Origin: Mucilaginibacter yixingensis | Lineage (GTDB): Bacteria; Bacteroidota; Bacteroidia; Sphingobacteriales; Sphingobacteriaceae | Direction of reading: 5' to 3' | Length of the DNA: 64,000 nucleotides | Assembly: GCF_041080815.1 (NCBI RefSeq) | Contig: NZ_CP160205.1 | Location: 2,666,001-2,730,000 of the forward strand | Part shown: positions 37,101 through 43,563 of the stretch, one piece after another | How the letters are laid out: every line of letters begins with the position of its first letter | Numbering within the stretch: the first letter of the stretch is position 1 | Position numbers and translations under genes: made by a program | Notes under the pieces: model-generated | Told to the model about the DNA's origin: nothing | What the model saw: the letters and a program-made list of their open reading frames with translations, nothing else | Databases searched by the model: none

Positions 37101-37583
37101 AATGTATCCAGTGCAGATGGCGGTCTGGGGACTGCCACCATCACCATTAATACTCTTGACGTGAGATGCGGTAACGACAATACCAAGGTACAGGTTTGCC
37201 ATAACCAGCATGTCATCTGTGTGGCGCAAGCTGCCGTTCAGGAGCATTTAAGCCATGGCGATAAACTCGGATCATGCAGTGGCAACATGGCAGATGCGCA
37301 CACCAGTAACTTGGCTAATGATCTTACCGCGCTGGTAAGTACATCCAACGTAGCAGTATATCCAAATCCGGTTGCTGATATCCTGCATATTGCGGTACCG
37401 CAGGTACAGCCAAATGCCAGTATCCATTTGTATAGTTACAGCTCGCCAGGTAAAGAGGTACGTACGTTCAACCTTACTCAGGCTAAACAGGATGTAACCT
37501 TCCAGGGACTGGCACCGGGTTATTATTTCCTGGTGATTAAGAACGGCAGCCAGATTATTAAGAAAACACTTATTAAGAATTAA
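31182..37583 (+). CDS. Secreted multi-domain PL8 polysaccharide lyase (chondroitin-ABC-lyase-like) with T9SS tail
   Basis: The 2,133-residue protein starts at ATG 31182 (an upstream TTG is less likely), with signal peptide RRQLLITFILLLAGFNLLKA. Residues 20-395 are beta-rich repeats, followed by a cadherin-like sandwich (about 395-490). The Lyase_N region is about 493-650. The PL8 catalytic alpha-toroid is about 655-1010, with GIKPDGTGFHHNFNNIHYLY: the second His and the Tyr seven residues on align with the catalytic His/Tyr pair of chondroitin ABC lyase. The PL8 beta-sandwich lies at 1010-1440. Then come five Ig repeats (about 1443-1900), a SprB-like segment, a Cys/His motif and a C-terminal T9SS sorting domain (YPNPVADILHI...KTLIKN). 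It would cut a uronate polysaccharide by beta-elimination outside the cell. Substrate uncertain. Confidence 0.9.
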   Translation: MRRQLLITFILLLAGFNLLKAQSQYRSPGTGATVDLGSATNWQVSTDGGATWNAATTAPTGLASGSTITIQTGDTWANNIVATSIPAGVTLTNNSTLLGTFNTTNKLTVGGTLVYAGTAAQLLPPVAGIAGGIITNLTVNNTAGVSPNGSFTYITGVLNLIAGNYNCNNAGVTFYYKGAMTGTNGKINCTSFFFPSLAGQVIDGNLLLNNTIVKLSGQATNFSSTNPIKVTNTLSLAAGTFTLGGTLNISGTTLSAAAGAGGINAGNNTVTFSGTAVQAIPTGFFTANNINNLTISNTAGVTSAGSLNIGTAYTVVPLKAGVTPLAVTGTATIGGTLTIGSFSSTPVAGQQFTILSGTALSGTFNNLVLPGGYTGTLAYSGTDVKLTVMPVASSNATLIALTTTAGALSPSFDANTTGYAANVPNATSSITITPTAHDASASIKVNGTAVTSGNASPAISLSPGNNTINIIVTAQDGVTTKTYTLAVTRQPILYTFDSGVPTNFAATGSTLSSSTTHIKSGSSLAWSVTNGAVLTASSLGITSAQTGNFTTSAAQFYIYNAVPSQDTLVFSFYTNGNPTPQRVGHMLLNYAGWRDYHRSYRFDYNSGLDMGPGGFTLDKMIITYKAANSSSTPTIYLDEFNMVGDANERQPGPHMQLDLNQFSDSYSFLEPLQYFLNPPPAGPAPTATAQEQANAATVKAQYPRSIFIPNGANVTTAENYVTGCGIYRNADGSINGTRGLMYLNNVDTLVKISNYVGYLTAAASRNNDNVAKSNLLLFTEYLLDQGLAEGGRNNIHTNDYTNCRNFPVGFLQAVKSGLLTDSLNKGILRMLKWSNGYNVIYNPNATWVETDFIYLKATFLLELAGYAPSVDEQVRDYYNASNFLSLFTNTQQGIEDGIKPDGTGFHHNFNNIHYLYAWGVYADRANSLKGTVFRIKQQAFNNMAGAFKTILLQQSPNAALIPNSLGGRYPLAPFTQISQNQLKEMVAVGGDIEGTTNDTGLAQLYNYIYQTNNYNVPARNYDSVYCYNYASIGIKRKGNWIAAMKGLTNTLRGGEIFPSQKMNMYGRYQSYGALEVLYSGGNTANGWILNGAGWDWNMYPGTTSVQLPWASLKPSSTSNVYQVQANNFAGALSLGAKHGIFAIDFVENANGNFTPDNLKFKKSVFTFDSLMVCLGSSISSTNSSNITSTNLFQAIDTAANFAPIYVNSASPINGATYSNTLSTSANSAWMVNGQTTGYYIPKNGGTITVARGSQSTPDQSDLNQTLFNTANYSKAHISHGNAPTNGTYQYVVVPATTPAAMQTLASTLDAGNIYTVLSQTDSLHAVFYKPDSLTSYAFFQPNDHVNIGYIKSISNKGLVGIQKKGDTLTVTINNPDLNAVADNTDAQWHSSPQNINLILNGNWTVIANTPGVSTSSANNTLTAGFTLKDGFSGSLTLVVSKPPVVALTAPAKDTTVAVGTNMVVNANASSPNQGGSIAKVDFYNGSTLLGTSTASPFTYTWNNLAAGTDTLKAVATDNIGLTTTSSKVVVTVSTPPVVAITAPAGNATVASGSDIVITVNASSPNTGGSIAKVDFYNGSTLLGTSTTAPYSYTLTNVSAGTDSLKAVATDDRGLTTTSSAIIVTISNPPVVSLTAPVNNNTVLKGSNVIITADASNSNTGGNITKVDFYNGSTLLGTSTTAPYSYTLNNVAVGTDTLKAVATDDKGLTTTSANVILNVADAPVVVLTAPADNSTVTAGDNVTLTANASSPNTGGSIAKVDFYNGSALIGTATAAPFSYAWNSVAAGTDTLKAVATDNYGFATTSASIRLIVNQPPTVAATSPMANTSYFAPASVTINANAADADGSIQKVEFFQGATKLGEALTAPYSFNWTNVPAGSYAITARATDNKGAVTTSAVVNSTVTTRPVLQVAIPDMYALNAATDLKNTIYIGYGPSSFTLTPSVQGGQGGYTYSWSNGATTSSIVVSAAGTYTVNVSSADGGLGTATITINTLDVRCGNDNTKVQVCHNQHVICVAQAAVQEHLSHGDKLGSCSGNMADAHTSNLANDLTALVSTSNVAVYPNPVADILHIAVPQVQPNASIHLYSYSSPGKEVRTFNLTQAKQDVTFQGLAPGYYFLVIKNGSQIIKKTLIKN
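35509..36890 (+). repeat. Five tandem Ig-like repeats in the PL8 lyase gene (about 285-bp unit)
   Basis: Repeat starts PVVALTAPAKD, PVVAITAPAGN, PVVSLTAPVNN, PVVVLTAPADN and PTVAATSPMAN recur about every 285 bp. Each contains KVDFYNGSTLLGTST-like and TDTLKAVATD-like cores. The middle copies are nearly identical at the DNA level over 60 bp, so the array is prone to unit gain or loss. Confidence 0.85.
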
Positions 37584-37640
37584 ACATTTTATCAGTTTTT
37601 TACAAAAGCGCTTTTATTATATCCCCAAGATAAACCATTT

Positions 37641-40148
37641 ATGAAAATCCATTTTTTCCTTTTATGCCTGGCTGGTATTTTTTGTATTGAACTGCATGCG
37701 CAAAATCGCTTGCAGTATGACATAAAAATAAAAAGCACTAATGCCGCAGTGATAACACCCAAACTCAAAATGGGGACCGATGTGAGGCCCGACGGCGAAA
37801 GCTTAAGCTACACCGGAAATTACCTGTTACGTAATGGGAAGCCCTGGTTTCCCATTATGGGAGAATTTAATTATGAAAGATATCAGGCGCAACAATGGGA
37901 GCAGGAAATTCTGGCCATGAAGGCAGGTGGTGTTGAGGTGATCAGCAGCTATGTTATCTGGATTTTTCATGAAAAGCAAAAAGGTGTTTTTGACTGGAGT
38001 GGCAATAATGATCTGAGAAGATTTTTGGCGCTTTGTAAAAAGCATGGAATGTATGTATGGATAAGGATAGGGCCCTGGGTGCATGCTGAAATTAAGAACG
38101 GCGGCTTCCCCGACTGGTTGATGGCTGAGAAGATAAAACTGCGGACAGACGATCCCGCATACTTGAACTATGCCGATCGTTTTTTTAAGCAGGAAGCAAA
38201 ACAATGTGAGGGATATTATTTTAAGGACGGTGGCCCTATCATTGGCGCTCAGCTGGAGAATGAACTAAACTTTAAAAATGCGCCCGAATATGAGCACATG
38301 AAGGCATTGAAAAGGATGGCCATACAGGATGGAATAGACGTGCCGTACTACAGTGGATTTGCTCCGGGACCGGATAATCAGGATGAATTTTTATATACCC
38401 TTGGCAGCTACCCCGATAGTCCATGGAATACGACAACCAAAGCATTTATTAAACCCGTTTATTTTATCAGGCCTTTGAAAGCAGATGATGACATCGGCAG
38501 TGACCTGTTAGGCAAAGTTGACGCTAACGTGCGGAATAATTATCCGTTAATTTCTGCCGAATTGGGTGCGGGTATGCAGAAGACTTACCATAGGCGTGTA
38601 GATGTATCCGCTACGGATGTAGCAGCAAACATTTTTACAAAATTAGCAGCAGGCCTAAATGGGTTTGGATATTTTATGTTCCACGGAGGCATGACTCCTC
38701 TTAATTGGGCAAATAACAACGGCTTTCAGGAATCAAGGGTTTCTAATTATCCTAATGATATGCCCTTGCTTAATTACGATTTTCAGGCCCCGCTAGGCGC
38801 CATGGGGATACCTGCACCTTCTTTTTCAGAATTAAAATTACTTAACCTGTTCGCGCAGGACTACGGCAGCAAACTGGCCGAAACACGACCCTATTTTACC
38901 ACTAAATTGAAAAGCTCGATGTTCTCTACCGATACGGTGCAGGCTTCGGCCCGCACTAAAAATGGTGCTGGTTTTATTTTTCTTTCCAATTATCAGCGGC
39001 TTGTCGCATTGCCCGCGATTAAAAATTTTCAGCTTGATCTAAATGATGGCTCCAAGTCAGAAATGATTCCGGCAAGGCCAATTACTTTCCCTGCTAATCA
39101 TTATGTCATCTGGCCCTATAAATTAGATATGCAAGGCGCGTTGCTTAAATATGCCACAGTACAGCCCCTTGCTATTTTAAATAATGGTACCACAAAAACG
39201 TTCGTGTTTTTTAGAGATTCCATTGCTCCGGAAATGGTATTCGATAACACCACCATTAAAAAGGTAAGCGCATTAAAAGGTTGTTTGTGGGATGCAAAGA
39301 ATGGCGTTATAACAAGCGACAAAAAACAAGATGATTTTTATTTTGAGATGGTTAATAAGGCGGGGGAAACAGTCAAAGTACTTGTTATCAAAAGGAACAG
39401 AGCGTTGCAGGCGTATAAAATTAATTACAATAACGGAAAAGAAGCGCTCATTTTCACAAAAGCATTGTTAAGGCAACAAGCCAATAATCAATGGAGTGTT
39501 GAAGCCGCAAGCAAAGACGGCAAGATTGAGGTAGAAACTTATCCAGGCACTGTTATATTGGTGAAATCAATCTCAAATACAGCCAGCTGCAAAAAGGTTA
39601 ATGCAGGCAGCATTTTTAATTCATTTATTATCAGTGAGCCAATTACTAATAAACCCTCTGTAAGTTATTCCCGTACGGTTGATGGCAATACCAGGGCGGC
39701 CCGGTTATTTAAAGACTCGATATTAAATGTATTTAAAAAATCGAAGCAGTTTAACCCGCTGCAACCAGGCCCTTTGTATTTACCAACATTCCATTCATTA
39801 CCGAATCAGCAATTATACCAGTCAAAATATAATTGCGAACGATCCGCAGGCGTAATAGATTGGGAAGTAACCGTACATTATGACGGCGACGTGCTGACTA
39901 TATATCAAAATAACAAACTCCTGTACGACCAGTTTAACTATAATGGCATTTGCAAGTACAGATTAAACTATCTGGTTAAGAATACTGCTGCACCGGTATT
40001 GCTGCAAATTGTACCAGCAGAAAAGCAATATGATATTTACTGGGGCAGCCTGGAAAAAACATTGAACGATCAATTAACAGCCAAAATAAAGAGTATCGAT
40101 ATCGTGCCGGTGTACAGGTATGGCTTCTCGATAAAAAGAAATGATTAA
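37641..40148 (+). CDS. Glycoside hydrolase family 35 (beta-galactosidase-type)
   Basis: The 835-residue protein has signal peptide KIHFFLLCLAGIFCIELHAQ. The GH35 barrel starts at NGKPWFPIMGEFNYERY. The acid/base Glu208 lies in GAQLENELN and the nucleophile Glu307 in ISAELGAGM. The WIRIGPWVHAEIKNGGFPDWL segment is a GH35 hallmark. The 400-residue C-terminal region has beta-sandwich domains. It removes terminal beta-galactosyl or related residues, in the periplasm or outside. It lies 57 bp behind the PL8 gene, probably in the same operon. Parts of its 3' end are repeated upstream of the GH3 gene. Confidence 0.9.
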   Translation: MKIHFFLLCLAGIFCIELHAQNRLQYDIKIKSTNAAVITPKLKMGTDVRPDGESLSYTGNYLLRNGKPWFPIMGEFNYERYQAQQWEQEILAMKAGGVEVISSYVIWIFHEKQKGVFDWSGNNDLRRFLALCKKHGMYVWIRIGPWVHAEIKNGGFPDWLMAEKIKLRTDDPAYLNYADRFFKQEAKQCEGYYFKDGGPIIGAQLENELNFKNAPEYEHMKALKRMAIQDGIDVPYYSGFAPGPDNQDEFLYTLGSYPDSPWNTTTKAFIKPVYFIRPLKADDDIGSDLLGKVDANVRNNYPLISAELGAGMQKTYHRRVDVSATDVAANIFTKLAAGLNGFGYFMFHGGMTPLNWANNNGFQESRVSNYPNDMPLLNYDFQAPLGAMGIPAPSFSELKLLNLFAQDYGSKLAETRPYFTTKLKSSMFSTDTVQASARTKNGAGFIFLSNYQRLVALPAIKNFQLDLNDGSKSEMIPARPITFPANHYVIWPYKLDMQGALLKYATVQPLAILNNGTTKTFVFFRDSIAPEMVFDNTTIKKVSALKGCLWDAKNGVITSDKKQDDFYFEMVNKAGETVKVLVIKRNRALQAYKINYNNGKEALIFTKALLRQQANNQWSVEAASKDGKIEVETYPGTVILVKSISNTASCKKVNAGSIFNSFIISEPITNKPSVSYSRTVDGNTRAARLFKDSILNVFKKSKQFNPLQPGPLYLPTFHSLPNQQLYQSKYNCERSAGVIDWEVTVHYDGDVLTIYQNNKLLYDQFNYNGICKYRLNYLVKNTAAPVLLQIVPAEKQYDIYWGSLEKTLNDQLTAKIKSIDIVPVYRYGFSIKRND

Positions 40149-40219
40149 TAGTTTTTGTTCACCGGGTAAAGAAGCTAATGCTCTTAACTCTGCTTTAACC
40201 AAATAAAGTATACTCTCAA

Positions 40220-40287
40220 CTGTCGTCGGGGCATTACTAATCGAGAACGGTAGTCAGACCATTAAGAAAACACTTATTAAGAATTAA
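40220..40287 (+). pseudogene. Orphan T9SS sorting-domain tail, copy of the PL8 gene's 3' end
   Basis: An in-frame relic reading STVVGALLIENGSQTIKKTL...KN then TAA nearly duplicates the last 18 codons of the PL8 gene (LVIKNGSQIIKKTLIKN), with the final 30 bp almost identical. It has no attached gene. It is best read as the end of a deleted T9SS-secreted enzyme that once lay here. Confidence 0.6.
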
Positions 40288-40321
40288 AAAGGCAGTTACT
40301 GCAAAAGTTTGCTGCCTTTTT
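40288..40321 (+). terminator. Intrinsic terminator
   Basis: AAAGGCAG pairs with CTGCCTTT around a 16-base loop, followed by T residues. It sits directly after the orphan tail and before the beta-helix gene, so it should end the PL8-GH35 transcript. Confidence 0.6.
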
Positions 40322-40336
40322 CTAAAGACCAGTTAT

Positions 40337-41893
40337 ATGTATAAATTTTTAAAAAATGTCGGTTGTTTTTTGAGCGGATGCTTGATCAGCCAATCCATAC
40401 ACGCGCAAAATGCGCAGCCGTCGCAGTTGTTTGAGCTGTATAAGCAGGATAAAAGCAAATCAGTCCTGCCCGATTTTTCTTATGTCGGGTATCATTGCGG
40501 AGAAAAACCTGTTCCCGAAATAACTAATTACAAAGTATTTAATGTTGTTGATTTTGGCGCCAGACCTAACGACGACGTATCTGACAAAAAGGCTATCCAG
40601 GCGGCTATTAATGCCGCTAACAGCAACGGCTCCGGCATCGTTTTTTTTCCGAAAGGGCGGTTTTTAGTAAACGATGACAGCACCCTTACAAAAGGTATTG
40701 TATCTAAAGGCAGCAGAATCATTTTTAGAGGAAGCGGTTCGGGCCCCGGCGGTACCGAACTATTTATGAAAGCAATGATGGTGCCTCAAGACCCTAAAAG
40801 GATGTGGACAGGAAGGCCCATGTTTACTTTCACTGCAAAGGGCACGGACACCCAAATTGGACAAATTGCAAAGAATGCGAACGTGGGCGATTTTGATCTG
40901 AAACTAAGTACAACAGATCATCTGCAAGCAGGCGATTGGATTGCCATAAAGCTGCTCGATAACGCTCCTGAATTGGTTAGCGCAGCACTAGCCCCTGGTA
41001 AGGCAAATCCGGCATGGAAATATATCATAGAACAAGGGGTGGATGTTTGTATGTATTACCAGGTAAAAGCCATCTCCAACGGGTACATTACACTCCATGC
41101 CCCGCTGGCCTATCCTATTGATATTAAATACAAATGGTCGGTTTACAAATTTGCAAACGCAGAGGAAGTTGGGATCGAGAACATAGCCTTTGCAGGTAAC
41201 TGGAAACAAAAGTTTGTACACCACCGGTCATGGAAAGACGACAGCGGTTTTAACCTGTTGAGCTTTTCACACTGCACCAATTCATGGATGAAAAACTGCA
41301 GGTTTACAGATTGCAACATTGCGGCCATGGTGAGTCAAAGCGCCAATGTTACGGTGATGGACTGTGTGATTACCGGGAATGGCGGGCACGAAGCCATCGG
41401 CTCCAATCATTCTACCAACGTGTTGCTGGCCAATCTAAAAGATGAAGCATCGCAATGGCATGCCTTTGGTGTGCAGCATGGTTCTGTTAACACGGTACTT
41501 TGGCATTGTTCCTACCCGTCCACCACTTGTTTTGAAGCACATGCCAGCCAGCCAATAAACTCGTTATTTGACAACACCACCGGCGGTTTTATGAGCGGCC
41601 GTCAGGGTGGTGCAGTAGAAAATTTGCCCAACCACATGGGGGGCCTGGTATTGTGGAACTATACGCAAACTAATAACCCAGTAAAAGACTTCGATTTTGC
41701 ACCTTCAAATGATGTATGGTTTAAAATGGTAAACCCCATTGTAGTTGGTTTTACAAGTAAAGGAAGCAGCTTTAAGAAAGGACAGCCAGGTTATTTTGAA
41801 AGCATCGGGCAAAAGGTATCGCCGGCTTCATTGTATGAGGCGCAATTGGAATTAAGATTAAAAAAGGTGCCGGATTGGCTGAAGCAACATTAA
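40337..41893 (+). CDS. Secreted right-handed parallel beta-helix protein (pectate-lyase-like, DUF4955-type)
   Basis: The 518-residue protein has an N-terminal signal (KNVGCFLSGCLISQSIHAQ). The pectate-lyase-3 entry motif follows (VVDFGARPNDDVSDKKAIQAAI, with GSGIVFFPKGRF, residues about 65-110). Helical-coil repeats come next (IENIAFAG, WMKNCRFTD, VTVMDCVITGNGGHEAIGS, WHCSYPSTTCFEAH). The C-terminal 100 residues match my memory of DUF4955 proteins. Such proteins bind or cut uronate polysaccharides, but the catalytic residues of this group are not established. It lies between GH35 and GH29 in the same direction. Confidence 0.75.
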   Translation: MYKFLKNVGCFLSGCLISQSIHAQNAQPSQLFELYKQDKSKSVLPDFSYVGYHCGEKPVPEITNYKVFNVVDFGARPNDDVSDKKAIQAAINAANSNGSGIVFFPKGRFLVNDDSTLTKGIVSKGSRIIFRGSGSGPGGTELFMKAMMVPQDPKRMWTGRPMFTFTAKGTDTQIGQIAKNANVGDFDLKLSTTDHLQAGDWIAIKLLDNAPELVSAALAPGKANPAWKYIIEQGVDVCMYYQVKAISNGYITLHAPLAYPIDIKYKWSVYKFANAEEVGIENIAFAGNWKQKFVHHRSWKDDSGFNLLSFSHCTNSWMKNCRFTDCNIAAMVSQSANVTVMDCVITGNGGHEAIGSNHSTNVLLANLKDEASQWHAFGVQHGSVNTVLWHCSYPSTTCFEAHASQPINSLFDNTTGGFMSGRQGGAVENLPNHMGGLVLWNYTQTNNPVKDFDFAPSNDVWFKMVNPIVVGFTSKGSSFKKGQPGYFESIGQKVSPASLYEAQLELRLKKVPDWLKQH

Positions 41894-41956
41894 ATAGTTC
41901 AGCAAAATATTGCCAGCTCACCAAGATTTATGATACACGCCTTTAATAAATAAGAA

Positions 41957-43324
41957 ATGAAAAATAGTACGCGAAAATTTGTTCTGTTATTTACATCATT
42001 GTTAATGTTGACAGCTTTTTCTTTTGGCCAAAAGAAATTAGGCAATGAAACAAAAGAGCAGAAAGCCAAAAGGATGGAATGGTGGACCGATGCCCGGTTT
42101 GGAATGTTTATTCATTGGGGCTTGTATGCCTTGCCTGCACGCCATGAGTGGATAAAATTCAGGGAAGAACAGACCAATGAACAGTATCAAAAATATTTTG
42201 ACCTGTTTAATCCCGATCAGTTCAATCCGAAACTGTGGGCAAAACAAGCGAAAGCAGCCGGTATGAAATACGCTGTTCTAACCACTAAGCATCACGAAGG
42301 CTTTTGTTTGTTCGATAGTAAGTATACCGACTATAAAAGCACCAATACACAAGCCAAGCGAGACCTTGTGAAAGAGTTTGTAGATGCTTTCAGAGCAGAG
42401 GGAATCAAAATCGGGTTCTATTATTCTTTACTCGATTGGCACCACCCCAATTTTCCGATCGATTATCAACATCCACAGCGTCCGGTAAATATTACAGATA
42501 CAGCGGCGGCATATGATCAATTGAATAAAAACAGGGATATAGCCGTGTACAGAAAATACTTGTATAACCAGGTTACAGAGCTGCTTACAAACTATGGCAA
42601 AATAGATCTGTTGTGGTTAGACTTTTCATATCCCACTAAAGGTAAATCGCCGGGAAAAGGAAAAGACGATTGGGGCTCTGTGGCATTATTACAACAAATC
42701 AGAAAATTACAACCCAACATCATCGTGAATAACCGCCTGGATTTAAGCAAGTATGAAGATGGCGCTGACTTTGAAACCCCTGAACAGGTAAAACCCGAAG
42801 CATTGACAAAGCTCAGGGGAAAAGCATTTGAAACCTGCCAAACATTTTCAGGATCCTGGGGCTATAACAGAGATGAAGATACCTGGAAATCGCAAAGGCA
42901 ACTGCTCGACTTGCTCATATCTTCTGTCAGCAACGGCGGCAATCTGATTTTGAATGTTGGGCCAACTGCCCGTGGCGAATTTGACTACAGGGCAAAGAAA
43001 GCTTTAGACAGTCTGGCTGATTGGATGCATGCTAACAGCAAGTCAATCTACAAATGCACTTATGCACCCGATGAATATAAAGTGCCGGAAGGATGCAAGC
43101 TTACCTATAATACAACGAACAAGAGGTTGTATATACATCTATATAATTACCCCTCTAATGCCAAATTGGTTTTACCTGGCTATAAAGGCAAATTTAAATA
43201 TGCGCAATTTTTATTTGACAACTCTGAATTAAAATTTGAAATACAGGGAGATGATGTAGTGTTAAAGCTACCAGCTAAAAAACCTTTGTATGAAATACCG
43301 GTAATAGAATTGCTATTGAATTGA
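41957..43324 (+). CDS. Alpha-L-fucosidase, glycoside hydrolase family 29
   Basis: The 455-residue protein has signal KFVLLFTSLLMLTAFSFGQ and the GH29 barrel. Visible segments are EWWTDARFGMFIHWGLYALPA, YAVLTTKHHEGFCLFDSKYTD, IGFYYSLLDWHHP and the nucleophile Asp222 in LLWLDFSY. The C-terminal 80 residues form a small beta domain. It removes alpha-L-fucose from oligosaccharides. It lies 63 bp downstream of the beta-helix gene. Some GH29 members act on alpha-galactose, so fucose specificity is likely but not certain. Confidence 0.9.
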   Translation: MKNSTRKFVLLFTSLLMLTAFSFGQKKLGNETKEQKAKRMEWWTDARFGMFIHWGLYALPARHEWIKFREEQTNEQYQKYFDLFNPDQFNPKLWAKQAKAAGMKYAVLTTKHHEGFCLFDSKYTDYKSTNTQAKRDLVKEFVDAFRAEGIKIGFYYSLLDWHHPNFPIDYQHPQRPVNITDTAAAYDQLNKNRDIAVYRKYLYNQVTELLTNYGKIDLLWLDFSYPTKGKSPGKGKDDWGSVALLQQIRKLQPNIIVNNRLDLSKYEDGADFETPEQVKPEALTKLRGKAFETCQTFSGSWGYNRDEDTWKSQRQLLDLLISSVSNGGNLILNVGPTARGEFDYRAKKALDSLADWMHANSKSIYKCTYAPDEYKVPEGCKLTYNTTNKRLYIHLYNYPSNAKLVLPGYKGKFKYAQFLFDNSELKFEIQGDDVVLKLPAKKPLYEIPVIELLLN

Positions 43325-43505
43325 TGCCGAATATTTCAACGGTATTGACGCAGGCAAACGTAAACGTACGGTATACTACAAGGGTGAAAGCATAACCATC
43401 AAAAGATAATTTCGGATGCTAAACGGTTAACGATTTATTAACCGTCAAAATAAAGAGTATCGATATCGTTCCGGTGTACAGATATGCTGTTTCGATTGCA
43501 AGAGA
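43323..43505 (+). pseudogene. Two relics between GH29 and GH3, one a copy of the GH35 C-terminus
   Basis: First, 43323-43409 reads DAEYFNGIDAGKRKRTVYYK... and stops (C-terminal shard of an unknown enzyme). Second, from about 43420 the frame NDLLTVKIKSIDIVPVYRYA matches the GH35 C-terminus (LNDQLTAKIKSIDIVPVYRYG). The DNA is nearly identical for about 45 bp. This second relic runs in frame, without a stop, into the GH3 gene start. Confidence 0.65.
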
Positions 43506-43563
43506 TGCAGTGATAAAAGCAATGAATGCTCAAGGATTAAAACCGACTGAATATTGTAAACAA

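Noticed and set aside
43474..43563. 30-codon N-terminal extension of the GH3 gene
   Set aside because: It is the relic of a GH35 C-terminus. The signal peptide begins at the ATG at 43564.
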